A DNA stretch of 64,000 bases, taken from contig JACKPW010000013.1 of assembly GCA_024233215.1 (NCBI GenBank), forward strand, positions 62,001 through 126,000, written 5' to 3'. Source of the DNA: Verrucomicrobiales bacterium (GTDB lineage Bacteria > Verrucomicrobiota > Verrucomicrobiia > Limisphaerales > J093). The position numbers and the translations under genes were made by a program. The notes under the pieces are model-generated. The model made no database searches and was not told where the DNA came from. It worked only from the letters and a program-made list of their open reading frames with translations. Within the stretch, counting starts at the first letter, position 1. Each line of letters opens with the position of its first letter. Below, piece by piece: positions 55,501 to 63,196 of this stretch.

Positions 55501-55729
55501 ACTGATAGAGGAGCTCGAAGATGAATTCCCGCACGAGTCCGACCGGATCGTTGCGGCAAGAGGATTAGCTCGACTCGATGACCAGGCTGCGAGGGAATGC
55601 CTGCGGCGAATCGCGACCAAGAAATGGGAGCAGGCCTCGGTCAGGTCGTTTTGTCTGGATGCCTTGAGGGATATTCAGCAACAGCAAGGGTGGAGGCCTT
55701 TACAGGGGGGGGGCTGGGACCGGCCGTAG
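52526..55729 (+). CDS. NACHT-type NTPase with XRE-like N-terminus and HEAT repeats
   Basis: I use the ATG at 52526 (an ATG also follows at 52529); the product has 1067 residues. Residues about 30-85 resemble an XRE/Cro helix-turn-helix (GDFFAGRRPISKTRAAAICD, KLALTPEEWQEIT). The NACHT core has Walker A GEPGEGKTT at 184-192 and Walker B LLLDALDEM near 282-290, then sensor-like segments. From about residue 690 to the end are HEAT-like helical repeats (for example AREHLLMIIEDGDAAEWLRA). NACHT proteins in bacteria are signal-transducing ATPases, several with antiphage activity. No toxic effector domain is evident at either end, so the output may be DNA binding or a partner protein. Confidence 0.85.
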   Translation: MMDSVRLNEKALPFMLKRARDLGLTLQGEEVRSQKDLWRIRVVSGHPDNVGDFFAGRRPISKTRAAAICDKLALTPEEWQEITEATVEAEPEVVRGFLRRLVVNGLESAVAFPPRREEEGEDLTDFCVPARVMTREEWSTVLGESARWLENLPETLEGLLARRSMGVRLNGWLRRAHRRVVLKGEPGEGKTTAMWLYVADSCQTILDRLRRGGGKGGNGNWRLPLLLPLSRVSRAVAATDWLTDFAVEYLLEMAPLTTAEVPAVEGWLQGIVSQRKFVLLLDALDEMPPDAYPWLRKQLADLPDIPTVLSTRYHADAQAVLAWYEELRMVPLRWWMMEDYVTRYFTGDRRGAGKANRLRRILRQNPRLRQLGQNPFFLGALCQLSAQEEGPALPSSRSGILHSTLSSLLERGDAKRGLAGPRSLRNEAKMDILAKLAWRFQEKSARPLRRVELLREIGEARVESQELFPLTAEALLEEFLQDGILVRRGKGLYDFLLRRFREYALARHLAIQAERGSESPATLMRQWRSRADGWGRKDDWSDFRPLNQPGWWEIWPLVAGVPPGNATMVSTLISEWESAEDLLSSRLRLAASAMGEFLETRRGQGLGTQDWMPMAKRVALEVMELVRGDPAVPGLAHSWRMVLAQLPTELVVPLVSTVVRSGGAMIGGVESYLLALGEIGTAAAREHLLMIIEDGDAAEWLRAESAVGLGLIGDEVSRNAILLWLSRTKDAPGSLHYGCMTGAAYVADMKCRRELVRLLRESTSLDARERCLEECEKLFGPEIENELVEIVEQFAKKHEGPGGQVEAVDYTMEKCLGALGRVGSPESARRLLKLLKKPLSHVKKRQICLAVAETGDEESRAVLRQLHQKPDTDPVLAYHALTALVLVGEEEMVNSWFDVGRDMARDPKARCDAIAVCRECRSRLALEFLFERMFQDSEWEVQVSAAMALTGHDAGVVATRLRGTNWRELPKKARFYCASILATGGDREAADTLIEELEDEFPHESDRIVAARGLARLDDQAARECLRRIATKKWEQASVRSFCLDALRDIQQQQGWRPLQGGGWDRP
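55705..55713 (+). repeat. Homopolymeric G9 tract near the end of the NACHT gene
   Basis: Nine G residues in a row lie about 16 bp before the stop codon of the NACHT gene. Slippage in such tracts can change the reading frame; here it would only alter the last few residues and the stop. It is also a typical place for a sequencing length error. Confidence 0.5.
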
Positions 55730-55876
55730 CACAACGAGCCGATGTTGCCGGCTGATGCCGGGGGCGTTGAGCAGTAATGGCCGAGGCCATGTCACGCCAA
55801 GAGATGGTAGGAAGGGTGATGGTGGCGGCCGGAGAAACCACTCGGCGGTGTGCGGCGGATAAACGGACAGCAGGTT

Positions 55877-55890
55877 GTGTCAACTGACAC
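55877..55890. promoter_or_regulatory. Palindrome upstream of the mobilisation operon
   Basis: GTGTCA-AC-TGACAC is a near-continuous inverted repeat with 6-bp arms. Its end lies 12 bp before the ATG of the AAA+ gene at 55903, so a protein bound there would block translation initiation or transcription of the AAA+/VirD4/relaxase operon. The binding protein is unknown. Confidence 0.4.
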
Positions 55891-55902
55891 GGCTTGCTGT
55901 CT

Positions 55903-56817
55903 ATGACCAAAGCAAAACAATCCCAACGGGGGCCGGACATCCAGCGTCTGGCCCAACTGAGCCAAACCCTCATCCGGCGCATCCGAGGCCAAGACGACGT
56001 CCTCGAACGACTCGTTGAGGAGGTGGTTCGTCGCGAACTCCGCGTCATTCCGCCAACTGGCTGTCGCGGGGCCTTCATCTTCGCCGGCCCGACCGGGGTG
56101 GGCAAAACCGAGACCGCCAAACTCCTGGCCCGGGAGTTGTTTGGGGAATCCGCCTTCATCCAGTTCGACTGCTCGGAGTTCAAAACCGTCGCGGCGGTGG
56201 CAAACCTGCTCGGCGACTCCCATGGCGGTCCCGGACGGTTTGCCAAGGCCCATGCCGAAGTGCCTGCCGGGGTCTGGCTGTTTGACGAGCTTGAGAAAGC
56301 CGACGCAGCGCTCGTGGACCTGTTCCTGCAGATGACCTACGAGGGTCGGATCACCCTGGTCGACGGGACGAGCCTCGACCTCTCCCGAATCTACCTCGTC
56401 GTTACCAGCAATCTCGGTTCGGCCGAAATCATCGGCCTTGAGCATACCGCCATGAGCACGATCGAGGGACACGTGCTCAAGCGCATCAAGGAACACTTGC
56501 GTCCGGAACTGCTGGGGCGCTTCAAGCACCCCTTTGTCTTCCGGCCGCTGTCCCGCGAGGTGCAGGAGGAGATCACCGAAACGCACCTGCGGGACCTGAT
56601 GGCCTGGCAGCGGGAACACGGACGGCAGGTTACCTACGACAGCACGATTGTCCGTTTCCTCGTGCAAAATGGGTTTTCCCCCGAACTGGGAGCCCGCCCG
56701 CTTCTGGACAAGATCCACGAACTGGTCGGCAACGCCGTCGCCAACGATTTGCTCAAAGGCGGCAACGGCAGCGGCCGCCTCGGCATCGACGGTCGACACC
56801 TTCGCCTGGTGCCATGA
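55903..56817 (+). CDS. AAA+ ATPase, ClpB/ClpA D2-like single module
   Basis: The ATG at 55903 gives 304 residues, a single AAA+ module of the ClpA/ClpB second-ring type. Walker A is GPTGVGKT at 62-69, Walker B with catalytic Glu is WLFDELEKAD near 125, and sensor 1 is in VVTSNLG. The C-terminal D2-small domain has the sensor-2 Arg in GARPLLDKIHELV. No D1 ring, N-domain or ClpP-binding loop is present, so it is about one third the length of ClpB. Its TGA overlaps the VirD4 start (ATGATG), which means translational coupling with the coupling protein. It may unfold or remodel the relaxase or the relaxosome. Confidence 0.88.
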   Translation: MTKAKQSQRGPDIQRLAQLSQTLIRRIRGQDDVLERLVEEVVRRELRVIPPTGCRGAFIFAGPTGVGKTETAKLLARELFGESAFIQFDCSEFKTVAAVANLLGDSHGGPGRFAKAHAEVPAGVWLFDELEKADAALVDLFLQMTYEGRITLVDGTSLDLSRIYLVVTSNLGSAEIIGLEHTAMSTIEGHVLKRIKEHLRPELLGRFKHPFVFRPLSREVQEEITETHLRDLMAWQREHGRQVTYDSTIVRFLVQNGFSPELGARPLLDKIHELVGNAVANDLLKGGNGSGRLGIDGRHLRLVP

Positions 56818-58268
56818 TGCTCTCATCTCGCGTCGCTGTGGCCGCAGGGTGGCCCCTTCCCTTCCCCATTGACCCCTGGCTGCTGGGCGGCATCCTGGTC
56901 CTCGCGGGCATCGTGTTCCTGCTGTGGCTGGCCTGGCACCGGCCACCCAGCCGCGACGTTGTCGCGCGACTCAAGGGGATCACGTGGAACCGGCACACCT
57001 TCTGCCAGCATTTCCTGATCACCGGCGCCACCGGTTCCGGCAAGACCCTGAGCGGCATCCTCGCGTTGTTGTTTGAGGTGTTCAAACACCAGCCCCGGTT
57101 CGGCGGTCTCTGCGTCGACATCAAGGGGGTGCTCCACCAGCAGGTTCATGACATGGCCACTCACTTCGGTCGGGCGAACGACATCCTCCTGCTTGAGGTC
57201 CGGCCGGCAACCGCCCCGGCCGATTGGCAACCCCGTCACCGTTTCAATCTGGTGGGGGACCGTTCCATCCCATTTTCAACCTACGCCAGGTGCGTCGTCG
57301 ACACCGCGGTCGCGCTGGGCAGCCGGAACGAACAGAGCTTTTTCCGGCGGGCTGCCCAGGTGAATATCGGCAAGGCCCTCGAAGCGCTGGACGCCCTGGG
57401 TTTCCAGGTGACCCTTGAGAACGCGCACAACCTGCTGGTCAACCCGGACGACACCCGGGCGGTCCTCACCCAGCTCGAATCCGGCAACCACCCCGCCCTC
57501 GCCGAACATTTCCGCAACTACCTGGCGCAACCTCAGGAACAGCTGGGCGGTATTAAGGGCACGGTGGACAACTACCTGGCCAACTTCACCCTGCCGCCCA
57601 TTGCGGAGGTGTTCTGCCGCGACAGCACGTTCGATCTCGCGGACGTCGACCAGGGCAAGCTCATCTGCCTGTCCCTGCCCCAGCGTTACCAGACCGAACG
57701 CCGGTTCGTGGGGACGTTCCTGAAACTGCTGTTCTACACCCACGCGTTGGCCCGGTTTGATGCACCGAAGTCGAAGCGGGAACAGGACAACCTGCTCGTG
57801 TTGATCGCCGACGAATGCCAGCAGTTCGTCACGGCCAGCGAGGACGGGTTGAGCGACCACAACGTGGTGGACCTGGTGCGGGAAGCGGGGGTGGCTGTCA
57901 TCGCGGCCACGCAAAGCACCACCTCGCTGATCCCCGCGCTGGGCGCCGCCCAGGCTCAGGTCTTCACCCTGAACCTGCGCAACCGGCTCATCTTCACCGC
58001 CGCGGACCAGGTGGACGCAAGGGCGAGCGCCGAGTTCCTGGGCGAAGTCACCAAGCGCCAACGGTCCGTGACGCACGGCGATGCAGGCCGGAGCGAAAGC
58101 TGGAGCGAACGGGAGGAGTATTGGATGAAGCCGCACAAGCTGCGCGGGCTGCGCAAACACCGCTGCATCCTGCTCCATTGCACCCGGCGCCCCCGGAAGG
58201 TGCTACTGCCACCGCGGCAGCCCGACGGGAAGATCCCGCGCTGGTTCCATTGGTGGAACGTCAGCTGA
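56814..58268 (+). CDS. virD4: VirD4/TraD-type coupling protein
   Basis: The product has 484 residues. The N-terminal membrane helix (LLGGILVLAGIVFLLWLAW) is followed by Walker A GATGSGKT at 71-78 and Walker B with the acidic pair in LLVLIADECQQF, the pattern of VirD4/TraD/TraG ATPases. It docks the relaxase-DNA complex to the T4SS and pumps the DNA strand. Only one clear membrane helix is seen, whereas VirD4 usually has two, and the all-alpha domain seems small. The gene overlaps the AAA+ gene by 4 bp and precedes the relaxase by 85 bp. Confidence 0.93.
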   Translation: MMLSSRVAVAAGWPLPFPIDPWLLGGILVLAGIVFLLWLAWHRPPSRDVVARLKGITWNRHTFCQHFLITGATGSGKTLSGILALLFEVFKHQPRFGGLCVDIKGVLHQQVHDMATHFGRANDILLLEVRPATAPADWQPRHRFNLVGDRSIPFSTYARCVVDTAVALGSRNEQSFFRRAAQVNIGKALEALDALGFQVTLENAHNLLVNPDDTRAVLTQLESGNHPALAEHFRNYLAQPQEQLGGIKGTVDNYLANFTLPPIAEVFCRDSTFDLADVDQGKLICLSLPQRYQTERRFVGTFLKLLFYTHALARFDAPKSKREQDNLLVLIADECQQFVTASEDGLSDHNVVDLVREAGVAVIAATQSTTSLIPALGAAQAQVFTLNLRNRLIFTAADQVDARASAEFLGEVTKRQRSVTHGDAGRSESWSEREEYWMKPHKLRGLRKHRCILLHCTRRPRKVLLPPRQPDGKIPRWFHWWNVS

Positions 58269-58285
58269 TTCCCCCGGACGAAGTG

Positions 58286-58302
58286 CCCTATCGAAGATAG
58301 GG
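58286..58302. other. Hairpin between virD4 and relaxase, candidate oriT element
   Basis: CCCTATC-GAA-GATAGGG forms a perfect 7-bp stem with a 3-nt loop, 52 bp upstream of the relaxase start and 18 bp after the VirD4 stop. MobF relaxases usually bind a hairpin next to the nick site, and oriT commonly lies just upstream of the relaxase gene. It could also be a weak terminator, but no T-run follows. The nick site itself cannot be identified by eye. Confidence 0.4.
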
Positions 58303-58353
58303 GTTGGTGTCTCCAATTTCAGTATTCCTGCTGCAATCAACACATCCGGCATC

Positions 58354-61011
58354 ATGATCACCGCTCGACCTCAGAAGAATCTCGTCACGGCACGGGAGTA
58401 TTTCCGGCAGCATCTGGCCCAGGGTAACTATCACAGCGAAGACAGGACCGTAGCCGGCCACTGGTTCGGACTGGGAGCCGAACGCCTCGGATTGAAGCCG
58501 GGTGCCGTGGTTACGGAAGCGGAGTTCGGGCGACTCTGTGAGAACCAGCATCCAGCGACTGGGGAGAAGCTCACGGTTCGCAAACGCCAGAAGGATCACC
58601 GGGTGTTCTACGACTTCACAGTGTCGGCGCCGAAGAGCGTTTCGGTGATGGCGTTCGTGGCCGGCGACCAACGGATCATCGCAGCCCATGATGAAGCGTG
58701 CCAGGCCGCATTGACGCAGATGGAAAAAGTGGCCGCAACCAGGGTGCGCAAAGGTGGCCAGGATGGAGAACGCGTCACCGGGGAGGTCGTCGCGGCCAGT
58801 TTCCGTCACGACACCTCGCGGGCGTTGGACCCACAGTTGCACACTCACTTCGTCGTGTTCAACGCCACCTGGGACCCGGTCGAGAACCGGTGGAAAGCGC
58901 TCCAGACTTCTCGGATGTACGACCAGATGGCTCTCTACACCGAGGTCTACCGGAGTGAACTGGCGCACCGACTGCAGGCTCTGGGCTATGAGTTGCATTC
59001 GGGAGAACATGCCTTCGAGATTGCCGGGGTTTCGCCGGGGATCCTCCACCGATTCAGCAAACGGCGGCGGGCTATTCTGGATGCCCAGGAGAAAATGTCG
59101 GGCAAGCTCGGGCACCCGCTGTCGAACAACGGGCGCGGTACCCTCGCCCACACGACCCGGCAGGCGAAGGACAGGACCCTGGACCCGCAGGCCGTCCTGG
59201 ACCTCCAGCGCGCTCAACTGACGGCGGAGGAACTCTCCACCCTCACCGCACTGATCCCGAATAGGAATCGCCCCACTCCGTCGGCCTCGATTCAGCCTGT
59301 CGCCCCCAGGGCGGTCGTGTCTGCGGCGGAAGCCGTCGACTACGCCCGGGACCATCATTTCGAACGGCAGAGCGTGGTGGAGACGCATGACCTGCTGAAG
59401 ACCGCCCTGGCCTACTCCCGCGGGTCGGTCACTCTCGATATGCTCCAGGCCGAGCTCGCACAGAGGTCGGACTTCCTGCGCACCGACGACCAGGTAACCA
59501 CCCGCACCGCGTTCCACGAGGAACAACGGTTGATTTCGCTGATCAACTTGGGCATGGGTCGTTGCCGGCCGCTCAATCCCCGTTTCGTTGGCGACCTGAA
59601 ACTCTCCGCCGAACAACGAACCGCGTTGCGGACCATCCTCGGCGCGCCCGACCGGGTGGTGGGATTGCGCGGCGGCGCCGGCACCGGGAAGACGCGGCTC
59701 CTGCTGGAAGTCGTCCGGGGCATCGAGGAACGGCAACCGGTCATCGTCCTGGCCCCCACAACCGCCGGGGTGGAGGCGTTGCGGAAAGCCGGTCTCACGC
59801 AGACGGCCACCGTGCAGCGGTTTCTCGCCGATCCGAGCTTTCGCGAACAGGCGAAGGACCATGTGCTGCTGGTGGATGAAGCCGGTCTGCTCTCCACCAA
59901 GGACATGTTGGCCTTGGTGGAACAGGTGCAACACGGCGGCCGCATGATCCTGTCGGGGGACACCCGGCAGCACACGAGCGTCCGCGCGGGAGACGCCCTG
60001 CGGCTGTTGGAGGAACGGAGTTCGCTGCGAATGGCAGGGGTCCACACCATCCGGCGCCAGGTCGATTTGGATTACCGGGAGGCCATTGCGGAGTTTGCGC
60101 AAGGCAACGGACCGGGAGGTCTGGCCCGGCTGGCCCGACTGGGCGCGGTGGTGGAGAACCCGGAGCCGGAACGATACGCGCTCCTGGCCGACGATTATCT
60201 GACCTCGGTCCGGGCGAAGAAGTCCGCCCTCGTCGTCAGCCCCACGTGGCACGAGATCGAGGCGGTGACGCACGAAATCCGGAAGCGACTGAAGGGCCAC
60301 GGTCTCCTGGGCAAGACCGACACCACCCTCACGGTCCACCGCAGCCTCAAATGGACCGAGGCCCAGAAACGGGACCTGCGCAACTACCGCGAGGGTCACA
60401 TCCTGTCGTTCCACCGGCCCACCCGCGACTTCGCCCGCGGCGAGTCGGCGGCAGTGGTCAGCGCCGGCACCGACGCGCTGCAGGTCCGCAAGGGCAACGG
60501 CTCCGTGGTGAAGGTCACGCGGAAACAGGCAGGAGCCTTCGATGTCGCGCAGAAACAGTCGCTGGCCATCGCTGCGGGCGAACGATTGCTGCTCCAGGGC
60601 AACCGGAAGGAGGCAGGTCTGTTCAACGGCCAGGTGGTGACCGTTAAGAAGGTGAGGCGGAATGGGCGTATCACCCTGACCGACGGACGCACCATTCCGG
60701 CGGACTTTCGCGACTTCACGCACGGCTATTGCGTGACCAGTCACGCGTCGCAGGGGCGCACGGTCGATCATGTGTATGTGGCGGTGGACTCCGCCGGTTG
60801 GCGGGCCACTCACCGAAACCAGTTCTACGTGAGTGCCTCGCGTGGCCGGGAGCGGGTCCGCGTCTACACCGACGACATCGAGTTCCTCCACGATGCCGTC
60901 GGGCGTTCCGGGGCGCGGCTCAGCGCATCGGAACTGATGGACAGCAAACGGGCCGCCGAAAGCGTGAAGCCCACCCAACGCCTCACCCAACGCCAGCGAA
61001 TGGCAGCCTGA
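58354..61011 (+). CDS. MobF-family relaxase-helicase (TrwC/TraI-like)
   Basis: The product has 885 residues. The N-terminal relaxase domain has candidate nucleophile Tyr16 and Tyr26 and the metal-binding His triad H152, H163 and H165 (HDTSRALDPQLHTH). It nicks oriT and stays bound to the DNA 5' end. A helicase of the RecD/TraI kind follows, with Walker A GGAGTGKT at 440-447 and later helicase motifs (LLVDEAGLL, GDTRQH and a final GYCVTSHASQGRTVDHVYVA). It is a little shorter than plasmid TrwC (about 966 residues). It follows VirD4 and is followed 2 bp later by a small conserved gene. Confidence 0.95.
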   Translation: MITARPQKNLVTAREYFRQHLAQGNYHSEDRTVAGHWFGLGAERLGLKPGAVVTEAEFGRLCENQHPATGEKLTVRKRQKDHRVFYDFTVSAPKSVSVMAFVAGDQRIIAAHDEACQAALTQMEKVAATRVRKGGQDGERVTGEVVAASFRHDTSRALDPQLHTHFVVFNATWDPVENRWKALQTSRMYDQMALYTEVYRSELAHRLQALGYELHSGEHAFEIAGVSPGILHRFSKRRRAILDAQEKMSGKLGHPLSNNGRGTLAHTTRQAKDRTLDPQAVLDLQRAQLTAEELSTLTALIPNRNRPTPSASIQPVAPRAVVSAAEAVDYARDHHFERQSVVETHDLLKTALAYSRGSVTLDMLQAELAQRSDFLRTDDQVTTRTAFHEEQRLISLINLGMGRCRPLNPRFVGDLKLSAEQRTALRTILGAPDRVVGLRGGAGTGKTRLLLEVVRGIEERQPVIVLAPTTAGVEALRKAGLTQTATVQRFLADPSFREQAKDHVLLVDEAGLLSTKDMLALVEQVQHGGRMILSGDTRQHTSVRAGDALRLLEERSSLRMAGVHTIRRQVDLDYREAIAEFAQGNGPGGLARLARLGAVVENPEPERYALLADDYLTSVRAKKSALVVSPTWHEIEAVTHEIRKRLKGHGLLGKTDTTLTVHRSLKWTEAQKRDLRNYREGHILSFHRPTRDFARGESAAVVSAGTDALQVRKGNGSVVKVTRKQAGAFDVAQKQSLAIAAGERLLLQGNRKEAGLFNGQVVTVKKVRRNGRITLTDGRTIPADFRDFTHGYCVTSHASQGRTVDHVYVAVDSAGWRATHRNQFYVSASRGRERVRVYTDDIEFLHDAVGRSGARLSASELMDSKRAAESVKPTQRLTQRQRMAA

Positions 61012-61013
61012 TC

Positions 61014-61424
61014 ATGCTCAGACGAGACCCGAACAACCACCCCGAGGCGACGAACGCCTCCCGCACCGGGGCGCCCGATGGTAGTGAACCCTCCGACCTC
61101 GGGCAGCCTTACGTCACCGGCGAACGGCCGCCCGGCATCGTGTTCGCGAGAGGCCCGACCAGCTTCTGGCTACCCTACCACCTGCTTCAGGGAATGCGGT
61201 ATGAACCGGACAAGGTGACCCTGCAATTCGCGGGAAGCGACATCCTCATCGAGGGTCGGGGACTTCACGCGCTGTATCGCGACCTGACCCGACAGATCGT
61301 CTCCGAGGTGACGGAGCAAGGGTCCCACGCCGAAATGTCCGATGCGGCCACATGCATCGGCCAGATTGTCGAGCTGCCCAAGGGGAAGAAGGGAAGATCG
61401 GAGGGCGGCGAAGGGGTCGGGTAA
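61014..61424 (+). CDS. Small conserved protein after the relaxase
   Basis: The ATG at 61014 is 2 bp after the relaxase stop; the product has 136 residues. A disordered N-terminal part is followed by PTSFWLPYHLLQGMRYEPDK and FAGSDILIEGRGLHALYRDL, a beta/helix pattern I recognise as a recurrent small unknown protein of verrucomicrobial mobile elements. The C-terminus is Lys/Gly/Glu-rich (PKGKKGRSEGGE). Its close coupling to the relaxase suggests a role in mobilisation or relaxosome control. No enzymatic motif is seen. Confidence 0.75.
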   Translation: MLRRDPNNHPEATNASRTGAPDGSEPSDLGQPYVTGERPPGIVFARGPTSFWLPYHLLQGMRYEPDKVTLQFAGSDILIEGRGLHALYRDLTRQIVSEVTEQGSHAEMSDAATCIGQIVELPKGKKGRSEGGEGVG

Positions 61425-61444
61425 CAGCACAGCACGCCGTGAAA

Positions 61445-61462
61445 TGTTCGGACGTCCGAACA
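61445..61462. promoter_or_regulatory. Perfect 18-bp palindrome, left copy
   Basis: TGTTCGGACGTCCGAACA at 61445-61462 is a perfect palindrome. Its inner 16 bp are identical to the copy at 63197-63212. It starts 21 bp after the stop codon of the relaxase-linked gene and lies about 160 bp beyond the 3' end of the hydrolase gene. Between here and the hydrolase stop is also a 7-bp hairpin, CAGTGGT-CCAA-ACCACTG, at 61567-61584. Confidence 0.7.
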
Positions 61463-61619
61463 GCGGCCCTCATCCGACATCCACCTTCAGACGCGGAGCA
61501 GGAATCAACACGGCCGCACCCGCGGCCCGCGAGCGATGCGTTCCGGCCACTGAGGGGTCCAACCCGCAGTGGTCCAAACCACTGGTTGGGTCAGGCCGGT
61601 GCCGAATGTCCTGAGCACC

Positions 61620-63059
61620 TCAGGTGGGCTCAGCCTGGTCGGCAAGAATCTCCCGTACGATGTCACGATAGCAGCCGGCAGTATCCTCTTCCCAGTAGCG
61701 GGTGTGGGCGCGGAAACCGACTAACCCGTAACGCTCGAGGAGTCCGTAGTCATCGAGTGACTTGTCGCGGCCGTAGAGAATGCTCCTCGGGCGAAGCAGC
61801 GTCGTCACGCCACTGATGGCGATGCCGGCCTCGACCGGATCAGCGCCCTTTGCGGCAACGTCCAGGAAATCCGAGCTCAGCACGTCGGGCCGGGCGAAGA
61901 TGTTCAGCCAGGTGCGCGACGTGTCGTCGGAACAACGGTTCTTGAAATAGTCGGGCCAGTAGGTGCGGATGAAGTCGAACGGGCACCCGATGGTGATCAG
62001 GCCCCGGACGGTGCCGAAGATCCCCGGCGGTTCCCCATGCGGATACAGGGCGTCGAGGGTGGCGAGCGTCCCGAAGCTGTAAGCGACGACGTAGACGTTC
62101 CGATACTTGAGGTCGTCCTTTTCCGCGAGGTGGTTCAGGAGGGCGCTGAACATGTTGGTGATGGCGTCCTTGGCGGTGCCGAGCGTGAGGTAGCGCACCG
62201 CCGATATCGTCTCGACCCCACTCTTCTGGACGATCGCCTTGAGGTCTCGTTTGAAGACCAACCCGAGCGCAGCGAGCCAAACGACAAGCAGTTGGCAGCC
62301 ATACGCAATCGGCTGGAGGTAGTGGGAACCGAAAGCTACGACGCGGGTTCGGATGGTGTCCGCCAGCCCTTGGGCATCGGTCGGCGCGTCGGCAGGCGGC
62401 GTCGAGGGAGCAGGTGTCGACTCGTCCGCGGCGGGGGGTTGTCCGGCGCCCGCCTGAACAACGATGGGTGGGGCTTCAGCGGACGTCGGCAGCGCCGCCG
62501 GCAGGAGGGTGCCCAACACGGCACCGAGGATGATCACGGCGTAGAGAATCAGCGTGGAGAACCAAAGACAGGCGATGCGGACCTGCCACTTCTCGGTGGA
62601 CGTCTTGCTGCGCGAGCCGATGGAGAACAACAACTTTCCGGAGTTCGTGAGCAGCGTCCAGCAAATCAGGAGGAGGAGGCTCAAGGGTCGCTTCTCGGGC
62701 AGATCGCCAATCAACGTCTCGCGATAGTCGAGGCTGTAGAGGTCGAGAATCGCCTGTCTCGGGCCCTGCCGCCGGTCCTGCCGGGTGACCGTGATCTTCC
62801 GGGTCTTGCCTTTGATCCCGCGCTGCTTTCCGTAGTCCTCGTTCCTGCCCTCTTCGAGCAGGAACTGCAGCTCCGGGGAGGCTTCGTCATCCAGCGCCGC
62901 AGCGATGCGCCGGGCAACGGCGTCGACGGAGTCGGCCGCATCCGCCTCGGGAAGGCCCGCGAGATAGACGATGGCATCGCGTTCCGGTGCGTCGGCCGGA
63001 GCGGGTTGAGGTGGATTGACAGCGGGACGTTCCGCTGTGGGTTGCTGGTCGTCGCTCAT
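61620..63059 (-). CDS. Membrane-anchored alpha/beta hydrolase
   Basis: From the ATG at 63059 the product has 479 residues. Three membrane helices are visible (SLLLLICWTLL, LWFSTLILYAVIILGAVLG and IAYGCQLLVVWLAALGLVF). The C-terminal half has an alpha/beta-hydrolase nucleophile elbow, VVAYSFGTLA, with Ser as nucleophile in place of the strict G-x-S-x-G (the first Gly is Ala), plus candidate acid and base in RPDVLSSDFLD and GFRAHTRYW. A lipase or esterase acting at the membrane is plausible. It belongs to no family I recognise. The gene lies alone on the minus strand between the mobilisation operon and ardC, bracketed by the two identical palindromes. Confidence 0.72.
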   Translation of the reverse strand: MSDDQQPTAERPAVNPPQPAPADAPERDAIVYLAGLPEADAADSVDAVARRIAAALDDEASPELQFLLEEGRNEDYGKQRGIKGKTRKITVTRQDRRQGPRQAILDLYSLDYRETLIGDLPEKRPLSLLLLICWTLLTNSGKLLFSIGSRSKTSTEKWQVRIACLWFSTLILYAVIILGAVLGTLLPAALPTSAEAPPIVVQAGAGQPPAADESTPAPSTPPADAPTDAQGLADTIRTRVVAFGSHYLQPIAYGCQLLVVWLAALGLVFKRDLKAIVQKSGVETISAVRYLTLGTAKDAITNMFSALLNHLAEKDDLKYRNVYVVAYSFGTLATLDALYPHGEPPGIFGTVRGLITIGCPFDFIRTYWPDYFKNRCSDDTSRTWLNIFARPDVLSSDFLDVAAKGADPVEAGIAISGVTTLLRPRSILYGRDKSLDDYGLLERYGLVGFRAHTRYWEEDTAGCYRDIVREILADQAEPT

Positions 63060-63196
63060 TGGGTGGCACATCGAAAGGCGGTCTTCGAATCCACGGTTCT
63101 CGTCGGGTTGACGACTCCACGGTGGCACAACGGACCCGGCGTCTCAACCTGGAGTTCAGCGCCCCTCGCTCAGACGCTCAGCGAGCGGGTCTCTCG

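Noticed and set aside
58288..60990. A 900-codon open frame on the minus strand opposite the relaxase gene
   Set aside because: It is the antisense shadow of a GC-rich gene; the relaxase frame has complete motifs, while the antisense product is His/Arg/Gly-rich with no domain pattern.
61445..61462. Reading the palindrome as an SOS (LexA) box because of TGTTC and GAACA arms
   Set aside because: The arms are separated by 8 bp here, the second copy lacks the outer T, and no SOS gene is adjacent; the full 16-bp identity suggests another factor.
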